Of a DNA stretch of 16,618 nucleotides, positions 6,579 to 14,565 are shown in pieces. The notes below the pieces were generated by a model, which made no database searches, was not told the origin of the DNA, and saw only the letters and a program-made list of their open reading frames with translations. The translations under genes and the position numbers were made by a program. The first letter of the stretch is position 1, and every line of letters starts with the position of its first letter. Origin of the DNA: Desulfobacteraceae bacterium (GTDB taxonomy: Bacteria > Desulfobacterota > DSM-4660 > Desulfatiglandales > Desulfatiglandaceae); the NCBI GenBank assembly GCA_030642205.1, contig DAOWOF010000026.1, positions 1 through 16,618 of the forward strand, in the 5' to 3' direction.

Positions 6579-6607
6579 CTTGCCTCAACCCGGCAATATG
6601 CCCATAC
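6579..6607 (+). promoter_or_regulatory. tentative sigma-32-like heat-shock promoter upstream of hslV
   Basis: CTTGCCTC (6579-6586), a 13-nt spacer and GCCCATAC (6600-6607) partly match the RpoH pattern CTTGAA / CCCCAT. It would start transcription about 60 nt before hslV. hslVU is heat-shock controlled in enterobacteria. The -35 match is only partial (CTTG), so confidence is low. Confidence 0.28.
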
Positions 6608-6674
6608 AAGCATGTATATATTGATAGAGATCTATGATAAATATCATCCTCGCAGTAACTAATGAAAGGATATA

Positions 6675-7232
6675 ATGAATAATAATTCAAGAATAATAAG
6701 GTCCACTACTGTCTTGGCAGTCAGAAAGGATAACAAAGCAGTAATGGCCGCCGATGGCCAGGTAAGTCTTGGCGACACAATAATGAAACACAATGCTACC
6801 AAAGTTCGATATATGTATAAGGACAGGGTGATCGTAGGCTTTGCAGGGGCTGCGGCAGACGCATTTAATCTATTTGAAAGGCTGGAGGCAAAACTTGAAA
6901 CCTTTAATGGCAATCTAACCAGAGCCGCAGTAGATTTGGCACAAGACTGGCGTACGGACAAAATTTTGAGACGTCTTGAGGCCTTGCTTCTGACAATGGA
7001 CCAGGACCATACACTGATCATATCGGGTACAGGAGATATTATTGAGCCTGATGAAGAAGTTGCTGCCATCGGCTCAGGTGGGCCTTATGCCTTATCTGCT
7101 GGAAGAGCCCTGCTAGAGCATTCCTCTCTGGTCGCAAAAGACATTGCAAGGGAATCTATGCTGATTGCGGCCTCAATATGTATTTATACGAATGACAAGA
7201 TCAATATTCTTGAATTAAAGCAAAAAGACTAA
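6675..7232 (+). CDS. hslV: ATP-dependent protease peptidase subunit HslV (ClpQ)
   Basis: HslV forms the double-hexamer threonine protease core that works with the HslU ATPase on misfolded or regulatory proteins in the cytosol. The 185-aa product has the catalytic Thr as T11 in the segment RS-TTVLAVRK, so the first ten residues (MNNNSRIIRS) must be removed. Typical HslV features follow: A-x-DGQVSLGDT near 30-40, VGFAGAAADAFNLFERLE near 54-71, DWRTD near 91-95, the IGSGGPYALSAGRALLEH region, and ICIYTN near the end. E. coli HslV is 176 aa, so the extra length is the N-terminal leader. GAAAGGA lies just upstream of ATG 6675. It is the first gene of the plus-strand cluster, 109 nt before hslU. 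Confidence 0.96.
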   Translation: MNNNSRIIRSTTVLAVRKDNKAVMAADGQVSLGDTIMKHNATKVRYMYKDRVIVGFAGAAADAFNLFERLEAKLETFNGNLTRAAVDLAQDWRTDKILRRLEALLLTMDQDHTLIISGTGDIIEPDEEVAAIGSGGPYALSAGRALLEHSSLVAKDIARESMLIAASICIYTNDKINILELKQKD

Positions 7233-7242
7233 AAAACTAAAA

Positions 7243-7294
7243 ATTGCGGCACCTTTAAACACAAAAATATATAAGGCATTGAAACAGCCGCAAT
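7243..7294. repeat. inverted repeat in the hslV-hslU gap
   Basis: ATTGCGGC (7243-7250) and GCCGCAAT (7287-7294) pair perfectly across 36 nt of AT-rich sequence. No T-run follows, so it is not a classic terminator. In the transcript it could shield the hslV 3' end or modulate read-through into hslU. Confidence 0.35.
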
Positions 7295-7341
7295 AAATTA
7301 CTTAAAAAAGATCCTGAATACTATTACTTTCCGAGGAAAAA

Positions 7342-8736
7342 ATGGCAAATATAGGAACAATTAAAAGTGGGGCCAAGAAGGCATTGACACCAAGAGAAAT
7401 CGTCTCTGAACTGGATAAATATATTATTGGGCAGGATGAGGCAAAACGGTCTGTGGCCATCGCCCTGAGGAATAGATGGCGTCGACAGCAGGTTCCCAAG
7501 GAACTTAGAGATGAAATTGCCCCTAAAAATATTATTATGATGGGTCCTACCGGAGTAGGAAAGACCGAGATAGCGCGTCGTTTGGCGCGTCTTGCCAATT
7601 CTCCTTTCCAGAAAGTAGAAGCGACAAAATTCACAGAAGTAGGTTATGTTGGACGCGATGTGGAATCAATGATCAGAGACTTAACAGAACTTGCGGTAAA
7701 TATGGCAAAAAAAGATGAACAGAAAAATATTGATTCCAAAGCCCGTAATATGGCAGTAGAAAGGATGCTTGACCTTCTGCTCCCCGAAAAAAAGGACCCA
7801 CCTCTCAACGAAAATTCTACAGAACAACTAAATGAAGAAAAAAGAGCTGATATTGAAACATCTTCCACGCGCAATAAACTAAGAGAGATGCTGATAGACG
7901 GAAAACTTGATGAACGTTTTGTCGAACTGGAAGTGAGCAATAATCATACGCCCATGGTAGAAATCTTCTCTGGTTCCGGAATTGAAGAAATGGAATTTAA
8001 CGTTAGGGAAGTCTTTGGAAATATCTTTCCCGGGAAAAAGAAAAAACGACGGCTAAAAATACCAGAGGCAATGGAAGTCCTTTACCAGGAAGAATCCCAG
8101 CGACTTATAGATATGGATAAGGTAACCGAACAGGCTATCCAGATCACTGAACAGAATGGAATCATTTTTCTTGATGAGCTTGATAAGGTGGCTGGTACTG
8201 ATTCTTATGGACCGGATGTTTCAAGAGAAGGCGTACAAAGAGACCTTCTACCCATAGTAGAAGGCTCAACAGTCACAACTAAATATGGCCCGGTCAGGAC
8301 CGATCATATCCTTTTTATTGCAGCCGGAGCATTTAATGTAAGCAAGCCCTCCGATCTTCTACCTGAGCTGCAAGGACGCTTTCCTATCAGAGTTGAGCTG
8401 GACTCTCTAACAATGGAAGACTTTATTCGTATCCTTACAGAGCCTCAAAATGCCTTGATAATCCAATATAAAGCCTTGCTGGCAACAGAGGATATCGAGT
8501 TGGAATTTAAAGATGAGGCCATCCATGAAATTGCGCGAATTGCCAGTGAAGTAAATGAAAGGATGGAAAATATAGGAGCTCGACGACTCCATACCGTCAT
8601 GGAAAAATTACTGGAGGAGGTGTCATTTGAGGCACCTGATATGCCTGAGAAAAAAATTACCTTCACCAAGGAAGAGGTCTTAGATAAATTACAGGATATC
8701 CTTGAAGATGAAAACCTGAGCAGGTATATCCTATGA
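7342..8736 (+). CDS. hslU: ATP-dependent protease ATPase subunit HslU (ClpY)
   Basis: This 464-aa AAA+ unfoldase caps HslV and feeds it substrates. The N-terminal LTPREIVSELDKYIIGQDEAK start is typical of the family. Walker A is GPTGVGKT (68-75), the pore loop is GYVG (101-104) and Walker B is IIFLDE (274-279). The sensor-2 region is GARRLHT (412-418) and the C-terminal tail ends LSRYIL, the segment that docks into HslV. Between about 110 and 240 lies the inserted I-domain, here rich in charged residues. E. coli HslU is 443 aa, so the size fits with a slightly longer I-domain. A GAGGA ribosome site is 5 nt before ATG 7342. The stop TGA overlaps the argB start by 4 bp (ATGA), so argB translation is likely coupled to hslU. 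Confidence 0.97.
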   Translation: MANIGTIKSGAKKALTPREIVSELDKYIIGQDEAKRSVAIALRNRWRRQQVPKELRDEIAPKNIIMMGPTGVGKTEIARRLARLANSPFQKVEATKFTEVGYVGRDVESMIRDLTELAVNMAKKDEQKNIDSKARNMAVERMLDLLLPEKKDPPLNENSTEQLNEEKRADIETSSTRNKLREMLIDGKLDERFVELEVSNNHTPMVEIFSGSGIEEMEFNVREVFGNIFPGKKKKRRLKIPEAMEVLYQEESQRLIDMDKVTEQAIQITEQNGIIFLDELDKVAGTDSYGPDVSREGVQRDLLPIVEGSTVTTKYGPVRTDHILFIAAGAFNVSKPSDLLPELQGRFPIRVELDSLTMEDFIRILTEPQNALIIQYKALLATEDIELEFKDEAIHEIARIASEVNERMENIGARRLHTVMEKLLEEVSFEAPDMPEKKITFTKEEVLDKLQDILEDENLSRYIL

Positions 8737-9614
8737 TTTCCCAATCTGAAAGGGCCAAAGTGCTTATTGAAGCCCTGCCCTATATCCAAAAATTTAGCAA
8801 GGAGACTGTTGTGGTCAAATATGGTGGAAACGCCATGGTCGATGACGATCTCAAACATAATTTTGCACTTGATATAATCCTTATGAAATTCGTGGGACTC
8901 AACCCAATCGTGGTTCATGGCGGTGGCCCCCAGATTGGCAGTTTTCTTAAAAAACTTTCCATTAAATCCGAATTCCTGGATGGTATGCGTATTACCGACA
9001 AACAGACCATGGATGTCGTTGAAATGGTGCTGATAGGAAAAGTAAATAAGGAAATTGTGACTCTGATCAATCAAAATAATGGTCAGGCAGTTGGCCTGTC
9101 AGGTAAAGATGGAAACTTAATTACAGCCAAAAAGCTTAAACTGACAAAAAACAAAGGTGATAATCAACCACCAGAAATAATTGATATTGGTATGGTAGGA
9201 GAAATAGTATCGGTAGACACAACTGTCCTCACGAGCCTGATTGAAAGCAATTTTATACCGGTTGTCTCACCGGTCGGAGGCAGTAAGAAAGGTGAAACTT
9301 TTAACATTAACGCCGACTTTGTAGCGAGCCACATTGCGACAGCCCTCAAGGCCAGGAAGTTAATCCTCCTCACCGATACACCGGGCGTTTTGGATCAGAG
9401 AGGAAATTTAATCACGACTCTCAGGTCTGAAGAGATCCCCCAACTTATTGAAAGAGGTATTATAAAAGGCGGAATGATTCCAAAAGTGGAATGTTGTCTT
9501 AATGCCCTTGAGGGAGGAGTAAAGAAGACTCACATTATTGATGGAAGACAGGATCATTCCTTATTGCTCGAGATCTTTTCACGAATCGGCATAGGAACAG
9601 AAATTATTCCCTAA
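8733..9614 (+). CDS. argB: acetylglutamate kinase
   Basis: ArgB phosphorylates N-acetylglutamate with ATP in the second step of arginine synthesis. The 293-aa protein shows K29-YGGNAM, H62-GGGPQIG, F190-NINAD, the nucleotide region around LLTDTPGVLD (212-221) and GGMIPKV (246-252), ending in GIGTEI. The N-terminal helix before the kinase core (about residues 3-22, with ALPYIQKF) is the feature of hexameric, arginine-inhibited acetylglutamate kinases, so end-product feedback is likely (inference). The ATG overlaps the hslU stop, an unusual joining of a protease operon and amino-acid synthesis. A 101-bp inverted-repeat element separates it from argD. argC and argJ/argA, needed for the rest of the acetylated cycle, are not in the window. 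Confidence 0.96.
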   Translation: MISQSERAKVLIEALPYIQKFSKETVVVKYGGNAMVDDDLKHNFALDIILMKFVGLNPIVVHGGGPQIGSFLKKLSIKSEFLDGMRITDKQTMDVVEMVLIGKVNKEIVTLINQNNGQAVGLSGKDGNLITAKKLKLTKNKGDNQPPEIIDIGMVGEIVSVDTTVLTSLIESNFIPVVSPVGGSKKGETFNINADFVASHIATALKARKLILLTDTPGVLDQRGNLITTLRSEEIPQLIERGIIKGGMIPKVECCLNALEGGVKKTHIIDGRQDHSLLLEIFSRIGIGTEIIP

Positions 9615-9616
9615 AA

Positions 9617-9717
9617 ATATATGGCATTGTTAATTCCGGATAATTCTGCATATTATAACATTTTACAATAATACAAAAAATAATTTAAGACTATTTTTAT
9701 TTAACAATGCCATATAT
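9617..9717. repeat. 101-bp element with perfect 17-bp inverted termini between argB and argD
   Basis: ATATATGGCATTGTTAA (9617-9633) and its exact reverse complement (9701-9717) enclose 67 nt of very AT-rich sequence. It starts two nt after the argB stop and ends 54 nt before the argD start. In mRNA the arms would form a 17-bp stem; no T-run follows. Size and architecture resemble the element at 6182-6288, but the sequences are unrelated. TA flanks at the ends would allow a TA-targeting MITE, although TA repeats are uninformative in such DNA. Confidence 0.5.
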
Positions 9718-9771
9718 ATTAGCTATTTATAATTGACTTGCACAAACATCAATTTAAGGATGATTAGGAAA

Positions 9772-10959
9772 ATGAATGATCTGAAAGAGAATACCATGGC
9801 AAGTGCTGACAAATATATGTTCCAGACTTATGGCAGGTTTCCCATCACTCTTGTAAAAGGCGATGGCTGTCGGGTCTGGGACGATAAAGGCAAGGAATAC
9901 CTGGACTTTGTAGGGGGCATTGCTGTTTGTTCTCTTGGCCACAGTTCTCCCATTGTTACGGCAGCACTTGAAAAACAGTCAAAAGAGCTGGTACATGTAT
10001 CAAACCTGTTTTATACCAGACCTCAAACCGATCTTGCCAAGATGCTGGTCGACAATTCATTTGCGGAACGGGTCTTTTTCTGTAACAGTGGAGCTGAAGC
10101 AAATGAGGCTGCTATCAAACTTGCACGTCGCTATGGAAATGAACAATTTGGCAAGGATAAATATATCATTATTTCCATGCAAAACTCTTTCCATGGCCGC
10201 ACCATGGCTACTCTTTCAGCAACAGGACAGGAGAAGATCAAACATGGGTATTCTCCTCTCCTGAATGGGTTCAAGTTTGTCCCTTTTAATGATATAAACC
10301 TTCTTGCAAAGGCTTTGGATGACTCAGTATGTGCTGTCATGATTGAGCCAATCCAGGGTGAAGGAGGAGTAATATGCCCTGATCCTGACTATCTGGCCAA
10401 GGTAAAGGACCTCTGCAAAAAACATCAGGCACTGTTAATATTCGATGAGGTTCAGGTAGGGATGGGAAGAACAGGGAAGCTCTTCGCATATGAACATTTT
10501 GGGGTTACACCTGATATCATGACCCTGGCTAAGGCCTTGGCCAATGGTCTGCCTATCGGAGCCATGTTGTCAACGGAGGATTTGGCATCTGCCTTTGGGC
10601 CGGGAAGCCATGCTACAACCTTTGGGGGGACTCCTTTGGTAACTGCTGTTTCACTGGCAGTATTAAACAGCCTTTTAAATGACGGCTGGATTGAGAACTG
10701 CAACAAAACAGGCAAGTATTTCAAAGAACGTCTGCAAGACCTGGTAGATAAAAAGGACTCATGTGTGGAGGTCAGAGGAAAAGGTTTGATACTTGGTCTT
10801 GAAATAGATAGCCCAGGAGCACCCATAGTGCAAACCTGCCTCAAAGAGGGCTTTATCATTAATTGTGCTCAGGAAAAAGTACTACGCTTTCTGCCACCTC
10901 TGATAGTAACTGAATCGGAAATCGATTTGTTGATTAATGTTCTTAAAAGAATTTTATAA
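9772..10959 (+). CDS. argD: acetylornithine aminotransferase
   Basis: This class-III PLP aminotransferase (395 aa from this start) converts N-acetylglutamate semialdehyde to N-acetylornithine with glutamate. In many bacteria it also serves as succinyl-DAP aminotransferase, which would suit the lysA and dapF neighbours. Visible features are TYGRFPITLVKG near the start, the FCNSGAEANEAAIKLAR phosphate-binding segment, SFHGRTMATL, the D225-EVQ motif (FDEVQVGMGRTG), and the PLP lysine K254 in TLAKALANGLPIGA. The start is uncertain. ATG 9772 has AAGGA 11 nt upstream and gives a family-typical N-terminus. TTG 9733 would add 13 residues, and ATG 9796 would shorten the protein by eight with an AAAGAG site. 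It is followed by argF after 41 nt. Confidence 0.94.
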   Translation: MNDLKENTMASADKYMFQTYGRFPITLVKGDGCRVWDDKGKEYLDFVGGIAVCSLGHSSPIVTAALEKQSKELVHVSNLFYTRPQTDLAKMLVDNSFAERVFFCNSGAEANEAAIKLARRYGNEQFGKDKYIIISMQNSFHGRTMATLSATGQEKIKHGYSPLLNGFKFVPFNDINLLAKALDDSVCAVMIEPIQGEGGVICPDPDYLAKVKDLCKKHQALLIFDEVQVGMGRTGKLFAYEHFGVTPDIMTLAKALANGLPIGAMLSTEDLASAFGPGSHATTFGGTPLVTAVSLAVLNSLLNDGWIENCNKTGKYFKERLQDLVDKKDSCVEVRGKGLILGLEIDSPGAPIVQTCLKEGFIINCAQEKVLRFLPPLIVTESEIDLLINVLKRIL

Positions 10960-10961
10960 TT

Positions 10962-10971
10962 CCCTTAAGGG
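10962..10971. repeat. 10-bp palindrome in the argD-argF gap
   Basis: CCCTTAAGGG is a perfect palindrome 2 nt after the argD stop. It is too short and loop-less for a terminator, and it does not match the ArgR box pattern. It is listed because it is the only structure in this 41-nt gap. Confidence 0.2.
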
Positions 10972-11000
10972 CCTATATTCCTTATAAATCAAGAGAAACA

Positions 11001-11900
11001 ATGAAAAAAGATCTTTTATCCATACTTGACCTGTCTGAAGAAGAAATTTTGGCACTGATTGAGCGGGCTATAGTTATAAAAAAGGAGAGCAAAGTTAACA
11101 ACAAACAATTTAGAGGGCAGACCCTCGGATTGATGTTTGACAAGGCATCCACCAGGACCCGTATATCTTTTGAAACAGCGATGTTCAGGCTTGGAGGACA
11201 AACCCTTTTTTTAACTCGGGGGGATACTCAATTATCAAGGAATGAACCGGTTAAAGATACAGCCAGGGTCCTGTCCAGATACCTGGATATCATCGCCATC
11301 AGGACATTTTCCCAGGATTTTCTGGAAGAGATGGCTTATTGGGCAGACATTCCAGTAATAAATGCCTTGACTGATATGTATCATCCCTGCCAAATTTTAA
11401 GCGATATGATGACTATCAAAGAAAATAAAAACAATCTGGATAAATTAAAGATAGCCTGGACAGGTGATGGTAATAATGTGGCCCATTCCTGGATCAACCT
11501 CGCCAAGGTACTGGATCTTAATCTTTATTTAGCTTGCCCTCCTGGATATTTCCCTGATCCTGAAGTAATGAAAGGTGCTGGCAAGAATATTGTGGCTACA
11601 GAATCTCCCCATGAAGCTGCCAAGGATGCGGATGTTATCAATACCGATGTATGGGCCAGTATGGGCCAGGAATCTGAAATTGAACATAGACGAACTATTT
11701 TTAATAAATATCAGCTCAATAGCGCATTACTAAAAAAATGCAAACCTGATGTCATTGTCATGCACTGTCTGCCAGCCCATCGTGGAGAAGAAATTACTGA
11801 TGAAGTATTAGAAGGCGCTCATTCTGTAGTTTTTGACCAGGCTGAAAATAAAATGCATCTTCATCAGGCTCTGCTGGAAAAAATGTTATCTGCAAAATAA
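11001..11900 (+). CDS. argF: ornithine carbamoyltransferase
   Basis: ArgF joins carbamoyl phosphate to ornithine to give citrulline. The 299-aa protein carries the carbamoyl-phosphate site S50-TRTR, H128-PCQ, the ornithine-binding region around D216-VWASMG (the SMG loop) and H255-CLPAHRGEE with the active-site Cys256. The length is about average for the family (300-335 aa). ATG 11001 has AAGAGA upstream. It is an anabolic OTC by context, between argD and argG in pathway order, with no arginine deiminase genes nearby. The SMG loop and HCLP motif separate it from aspartate carbamoyltransferase; acetylornithine carbamoyltransferase is unlikely because STRTR and HPCQ have standard form. Confidence 0.96.
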   Translation: MKKDLLSILDLSEEEILALIERAIVIKKESKVNNKQFRGQTLGLMFDKASTRTRISFETAMFRLGGQTLFLTRGDTQLSRNEPVKDTARVLSRYLDIIAIRTFSQDFLEEMAYWADIPVINALTDMYHPCQILSDMMTIKENKNNLDKLKIAWTGDGNNVAHSWINLAKVLDLNLYLACPPGYFPDPEVMKGAGKNIVATESPHEAAKDADVINTDVWASMGQESEIEHRRTIFNKYQLNSALLKKCKPDVIVMHCLPAHRGEEITDEVLEGAHSVVFDQAENKMHLHQALLEKMLSAK

Positions 11901-11937
11901 TCAGACATGAGGGGATAGTACCTTATAAAATGACCTC

Positions 11938-11942
11938 AGGAG
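11938..11942 (+). promoter_or_regulatory. Shine-Dalgarno AGGAG that favours a TTG start for argG
   Basis: AGGAG lies 8 nt before the in-frame TTG at 11951, an ideal spacing. It falls inside the reading frame of the alternative ATG at 11930, whose only upstream candidate (GAGGGG at about 11909) is about 15 nt away. Confidence 0.5.
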
Positions 11943-11950
11943 AAACATCA

Positions 11951-13162
11951 TTGGAAAACGAAATAAAAAAGATCGTATTAGCTTATTCAGGCGGCCTGGA
12001 TACATCGGTTATCCTGTCATGGCTCAAAGAAACCTATAAATGTCCGGTTGTTGCTTATGCCGCTGACCTTGGACAAGGTGAAGAGTTGGATGGCATTCAA
12101 AAAAAAGCCTTGGAAACAGGGGCGGATGAAGTCATTGTCGAAGACCTGAAAGAGGAATTTGTTCGTGACTATGTATGGCCGGCAATGAGGGCTAATGCTA
12201 TCTATGAATCCACTTATCTTCTGGGAACATCTCTAGCCAGGCCTTTAATTGCCAAAAGACAAATCATGGCAGCCAGAAAAACAGGAGCAAACGCAGTAAG
12301 CCATGGGGCTACCGGCAAGGGAAATGATCAAGTTCGTTTCGAATTTGCTTATATGGCTCTTGAGCCAGACATGAAAATTATTGCCCCATGGAGGGAGTGG
12401 CAATTTAAAGGTCGTGAGGACCTTATTGATTATGCCAGGGCAAGAAATATCCCAGTCCCTGTAACCAAGGAGAAACCATATTCCAGTGATCGAAATCTTC
12501 TCCATATAAGTTTTGAAGGCGGTATTTTAGAGGACACCTGGAATGAACCGCCAGAAGATATGTTTGCCATGTCAGTCTCGCCCCAAAATGCCCCTGACAA
12601 GACAACAACTATTGAAATTGAATTTATTAATGGCAATCCTGTTGCAGTAGATGCTGTTCAGATGTCACCAGCTGTACTTCTTGCTCATTTAAACTTGATA
12701 GGGGGGCAAAATGGTATCGGAAGGGTGGACATGGTTGAAAATCGCTATGTGGGCATGAAATCACGAGGTGTTTACGAGACACCAGGAGGAACAATCATAA
12801 GAACCGCCCATATTGCCCTGCAAACCATAACTATTGACCGAGAAGTTATGCATCTCAGGGATTCACTCATCCCTAAATATTCTGAAATAATATATTATGG
12901 CTATTGGTTTTCTCCTGAGCGGGAAATGCTCCAAAAAATGTTTGATGATACAGAGAAGAATGTTAGTGGTATAGTCCGGCTAAAGATCTACAAAGGAAAT
13001 TGTATGGTAGTTGGAACTAAATCATCATCATCTCTATACCATTCCGATTTTGCAACCTTTGAAGATGATCAGGTATATAATCAAAAAGATGCTGAGGGAT
13101 TTATACGTCTTAACGGGCTACGACTCAAGATAGCCTCTATCCTCAAACAGGGGTGCAGATAA
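11951..13162 (+). CDS. argG: argininosuccinate synthase
   Basis: ArgG condenses citrulline and aspartate with ATP to argininosuccinate. From the chosen TTG start the protein is 403 aa, typical for bacterial type-I ArgG. The N-terminal PP-loop AYSGGLDTS (residues 11-19) binds ATP. YLLGTSLARP (89-98) and ATGKGNDQVRFE (120-131) line the citrulline and aspartate sites, and RNLLHISFEGG and the multimerising C-terminus follow. I chose TTG because AGGAG sits 8 nt upstream, while ATG 11930 (seven codons earlier, 410 aa) lacks a well-placed site; either would give a working enzyme. It comes 50 nt after argF and is followed by argH. No missing residues were noted. Confidence 0.96.
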   Translation: MENEIKKIVLAYSGGLDTSVILSWLKETYKCPVVAYAADLGQGEELDGIQKKALETGADEVIVEDLKEEFVRDYVWPAMRANAIYESTYLLGTSLARPLIAKRQIMAARKTGANAVSHGATGKGNDQVRFEFAYMALEPDMKIIAPWREWQFKGREDLIDYARARNIPVPVTKEKPYSSDRNLLHISFEGGILEDTWNEPPEDMFAMSVSPQNAPDKTTTIEIEFINGNPVAVDAVQMSPAVLLAHLNLIGGQNGIGRVDMVENRYVGMKSRGVYETPGGTIIRTAHIALQTITIDREVMHLRDSLIPKYSEIIYYGYWFSPEREMLQKMFDDTEKNVSGIVRLKIYKGNCMVVGTKSSSSLYHSDFATFEDDQVYNQKDAEGFIRLNGLRLKIASILKQGCR

Positions 13163-13185
13163 ACCTCATTAATCAGGTGATTTCT

Positions 13186-14565
13186 ATGACACAAAAGATT
13201 TGGGGAGGTCGTTTTCGTGAAGAAACCGATACTCTGGTAAACAGGTTAAATGCCTCAATAAGTTTTGATAAACGTCTCTATCCATATGATATTAAAGGAA
13301 GCATTGCTCATTGTAAGATGTTAGCCAAACAGGGAATCATCAGCGATGACGATGCCTCTAAAATCCTTGTTGCACTAGGTGAAATCCAAAGAGAGCTGGA
13401 CCGGGGAGTTTTTTCCTTTGATGAAAACTATGAAGATATTCACAGCCTCGTAGAAAAAACCTTGATCAATAAAATTGGATCACTCGGTGAAAAAATTCAT
13501 ACAGGTAGAAGTCGTAATGATCAGGTGGCCCTGGATATGCGTCTCTTTGTAAGAGATGCCATTAACAGGATAAAAGATCTTATCAAAAAGACACAAAAGG
13601 CACTTATAGAACTTGCTGAAAAAAATATAGATGTAATTATGCCTGGCTACACCCATCTTCAACGAGCTCAACCTGTACTGCTACCCCATCACTTACTGGC
13701 TTATTATGAGATGCTTAAAAGGGATTATGCCCGTTTTGAAGAGGGATTCAAGAGGGTCAATATTTTACCCTTGGGAAGTGCTGCCCTGGCAGGTTCCACA
13801 TTTGATCTGGACAGGGAATTTGTAGCCAATGAACTATCTTTTGATAGCATCAGCGCAAACAGCATGGATGCGGTCAGTGACCGTGATTTTGTTCTTGAAT
13901 TTCTTTTTAATTCATCAACTCTGATGATGCATATGAGCCGCTTAAGTGAGGAATTAGTAATCTGGTCAACCCAGGAATTCGATTTCATAACTATTTCTGA
14001 CAGCTTTTGCACAGGCAGCAGCATCATGCCTCAAAAAAAGAATCCCGATCTGCCAGAGCTTATACGGGGCAAAACAGGACGAGTTTATGGAGACCTTTTA
14101 TCCTTATTAACAACAATGAAAGGCCTGCCTCTCACATATAATAAGGATATGCAGGAGGACAAGGAAGTTCTCTTTGACGCAACAGATACAACCGAAATCT
14201 GTTTAGAGGTTATGGCTCGGCTCCTTTGTGAGGTTACTTTTAATAAAGAAAAGATGGAAGCCGCCACCACTAAAGGATACCTGGTGGCCACTGATTTGGC
14301 CGATTATCTTGTAAGAAAAGGGATAACCTTTCGCCAGGCCCATGAGATTGTTGGACAGATGGTACTCTTCGCCCTGGATCAGGGCAAAGAACTTGAACAA
14401 CTTTCTTTGGACGAAATGAAGACCTTTTCAAGACAGATCAATAAAAATGTCTTTACCTGGCTTGACGTAAGATCATCCCTGAAAAAAAGAAATCTTCCAG
14501 GCGGAACAGCACCAAGTGCAGTTAAAAAGTGCATTCAAAAGGCAAAGAAGGAGCTGGAAGAATGA
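13186..14565 (+). CDS. argH: argininosuccinate lyase
   Basis: ArgH splits argininosuccinate into arginine and fumarate, the last step of arginine synthesis. It is a 459-aa fumarase/aspartase-superfamily protein. It starts MTQKIWGGRF as expected and has H105-TGRSRNDQ, the catalytic-site His157 in PGYTHLQRAQP, and the signature loop GSSIMPQKKNPD with Ser278-Ser279. I take ATG 13186 as the start: CAGGTGA lies 5 nt upstream and the family N-terminus begins here. A GTG at 13153 would add 11 unlikely residues and overlap argG. The stop overlaps the following lipoprotein gene (ATGA). Length matches E. coli ArgH (457 aa). Confidence 0.96.
   Translation: MTQKIWGGRFREETDTLVNRLNASISFDKRLYPYDIKGSIAHCKMLAKQGIISDDDASKILVALGEIQRELDRGVFSFDENYEDIHSLVEKTLINKIGSLGEKIHTGRSRNDQVALDMRLFVRDAINRIKDLIKKTQKALIELAEKNIDVIMPGYTHLQRAQPVLLPHHLLAYYEMLKRDYARFEEGFKRVNILPLGSAALAGSTFDLDREFVANELSFDSISANSMDAVSDRDFVLEFLFNSSTLMMHMSRLSEELVIWSTQEFDFITISDSFCTGSSIMPQKKNPDLPELIRGKTGRVYGDLLSLLTTMKGLPLTYNKDMQEDKEVLFDATDTTEICLEVMARLLCEVTFNKEKMEAATTKGYLVATDLADYLVRKGITFRQAHEIVGQMVLFALDQGKELEQLSLDEMKTFSRQINKNVFTWLDVRSSLKKRNLPGGTAPSAVKKCIQKAKKELEE

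Larger units (their letters stand above)
5563..6674. other. 1.1-kb gene-free repeat-bearing region between the kinase pair and hslV
   Basis: No convincing coding sequence was found on either strand; the open frames are short, AT-rich and overlap repeats. From left to right it holds the duplicated kinase leader, an inverted 27-bp hairpin repeat (5587-5613), a cluster of hairpins (5630-5737), a second copy of the kinase-tail repeat (5918-5960), small stem-loops around 6090-6160, a 107-bp inverted-repeat element (6182-6288) followed by eight Ts, a 6-bp stem at 6382-6396, a third 27-bp repeat (6471-6497) and a heat-shock-like promoter candidate for hslV. This is a divergent boundary: kinases read left and hslV reads right. 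The repeats suggest old insertions or rearrangements. Confidence 0.7.

Noticed and set aside
5563..6674. tRNA, CRISPR array or intact transposase in the large gene-free region
   Set aside because: No cloverleaf with TTC-loop sequence, no regularly spaced direct repeats and no long open frame; only dispersed and inverted repeats were seen.
6457..6690. 77-codon minus-strand open frame upstream of hslV
   Set aside because: It overlaps the hslV start, the promoter candidate and the 27-bp repeat (its last residues are just the repeat translated), and has no ribosome site.
6659..7069. 136-codon minus-strand open frame antisense to hslV
   Set aside because: HslV on the plus strand is unambiguous; the antisense frame has low-complexity Ser/Ala/Leu content typical of a shadow.
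8445..9074. 209-codon minus-strand open frame over the hslU-argB junction
   Set aside because: It is antisense to two strongly conserved genes and has no recognisable motifs; a shadow frame.
10962..10971. CCCTTAAGGG as an ArgR operator or terminator
   Set aside because: It does not fit the ArgR box pattern (TGAAT...ATTCA), has no loop and no T-run. No convincing ArgR box was found anywhere in the arg cluster.
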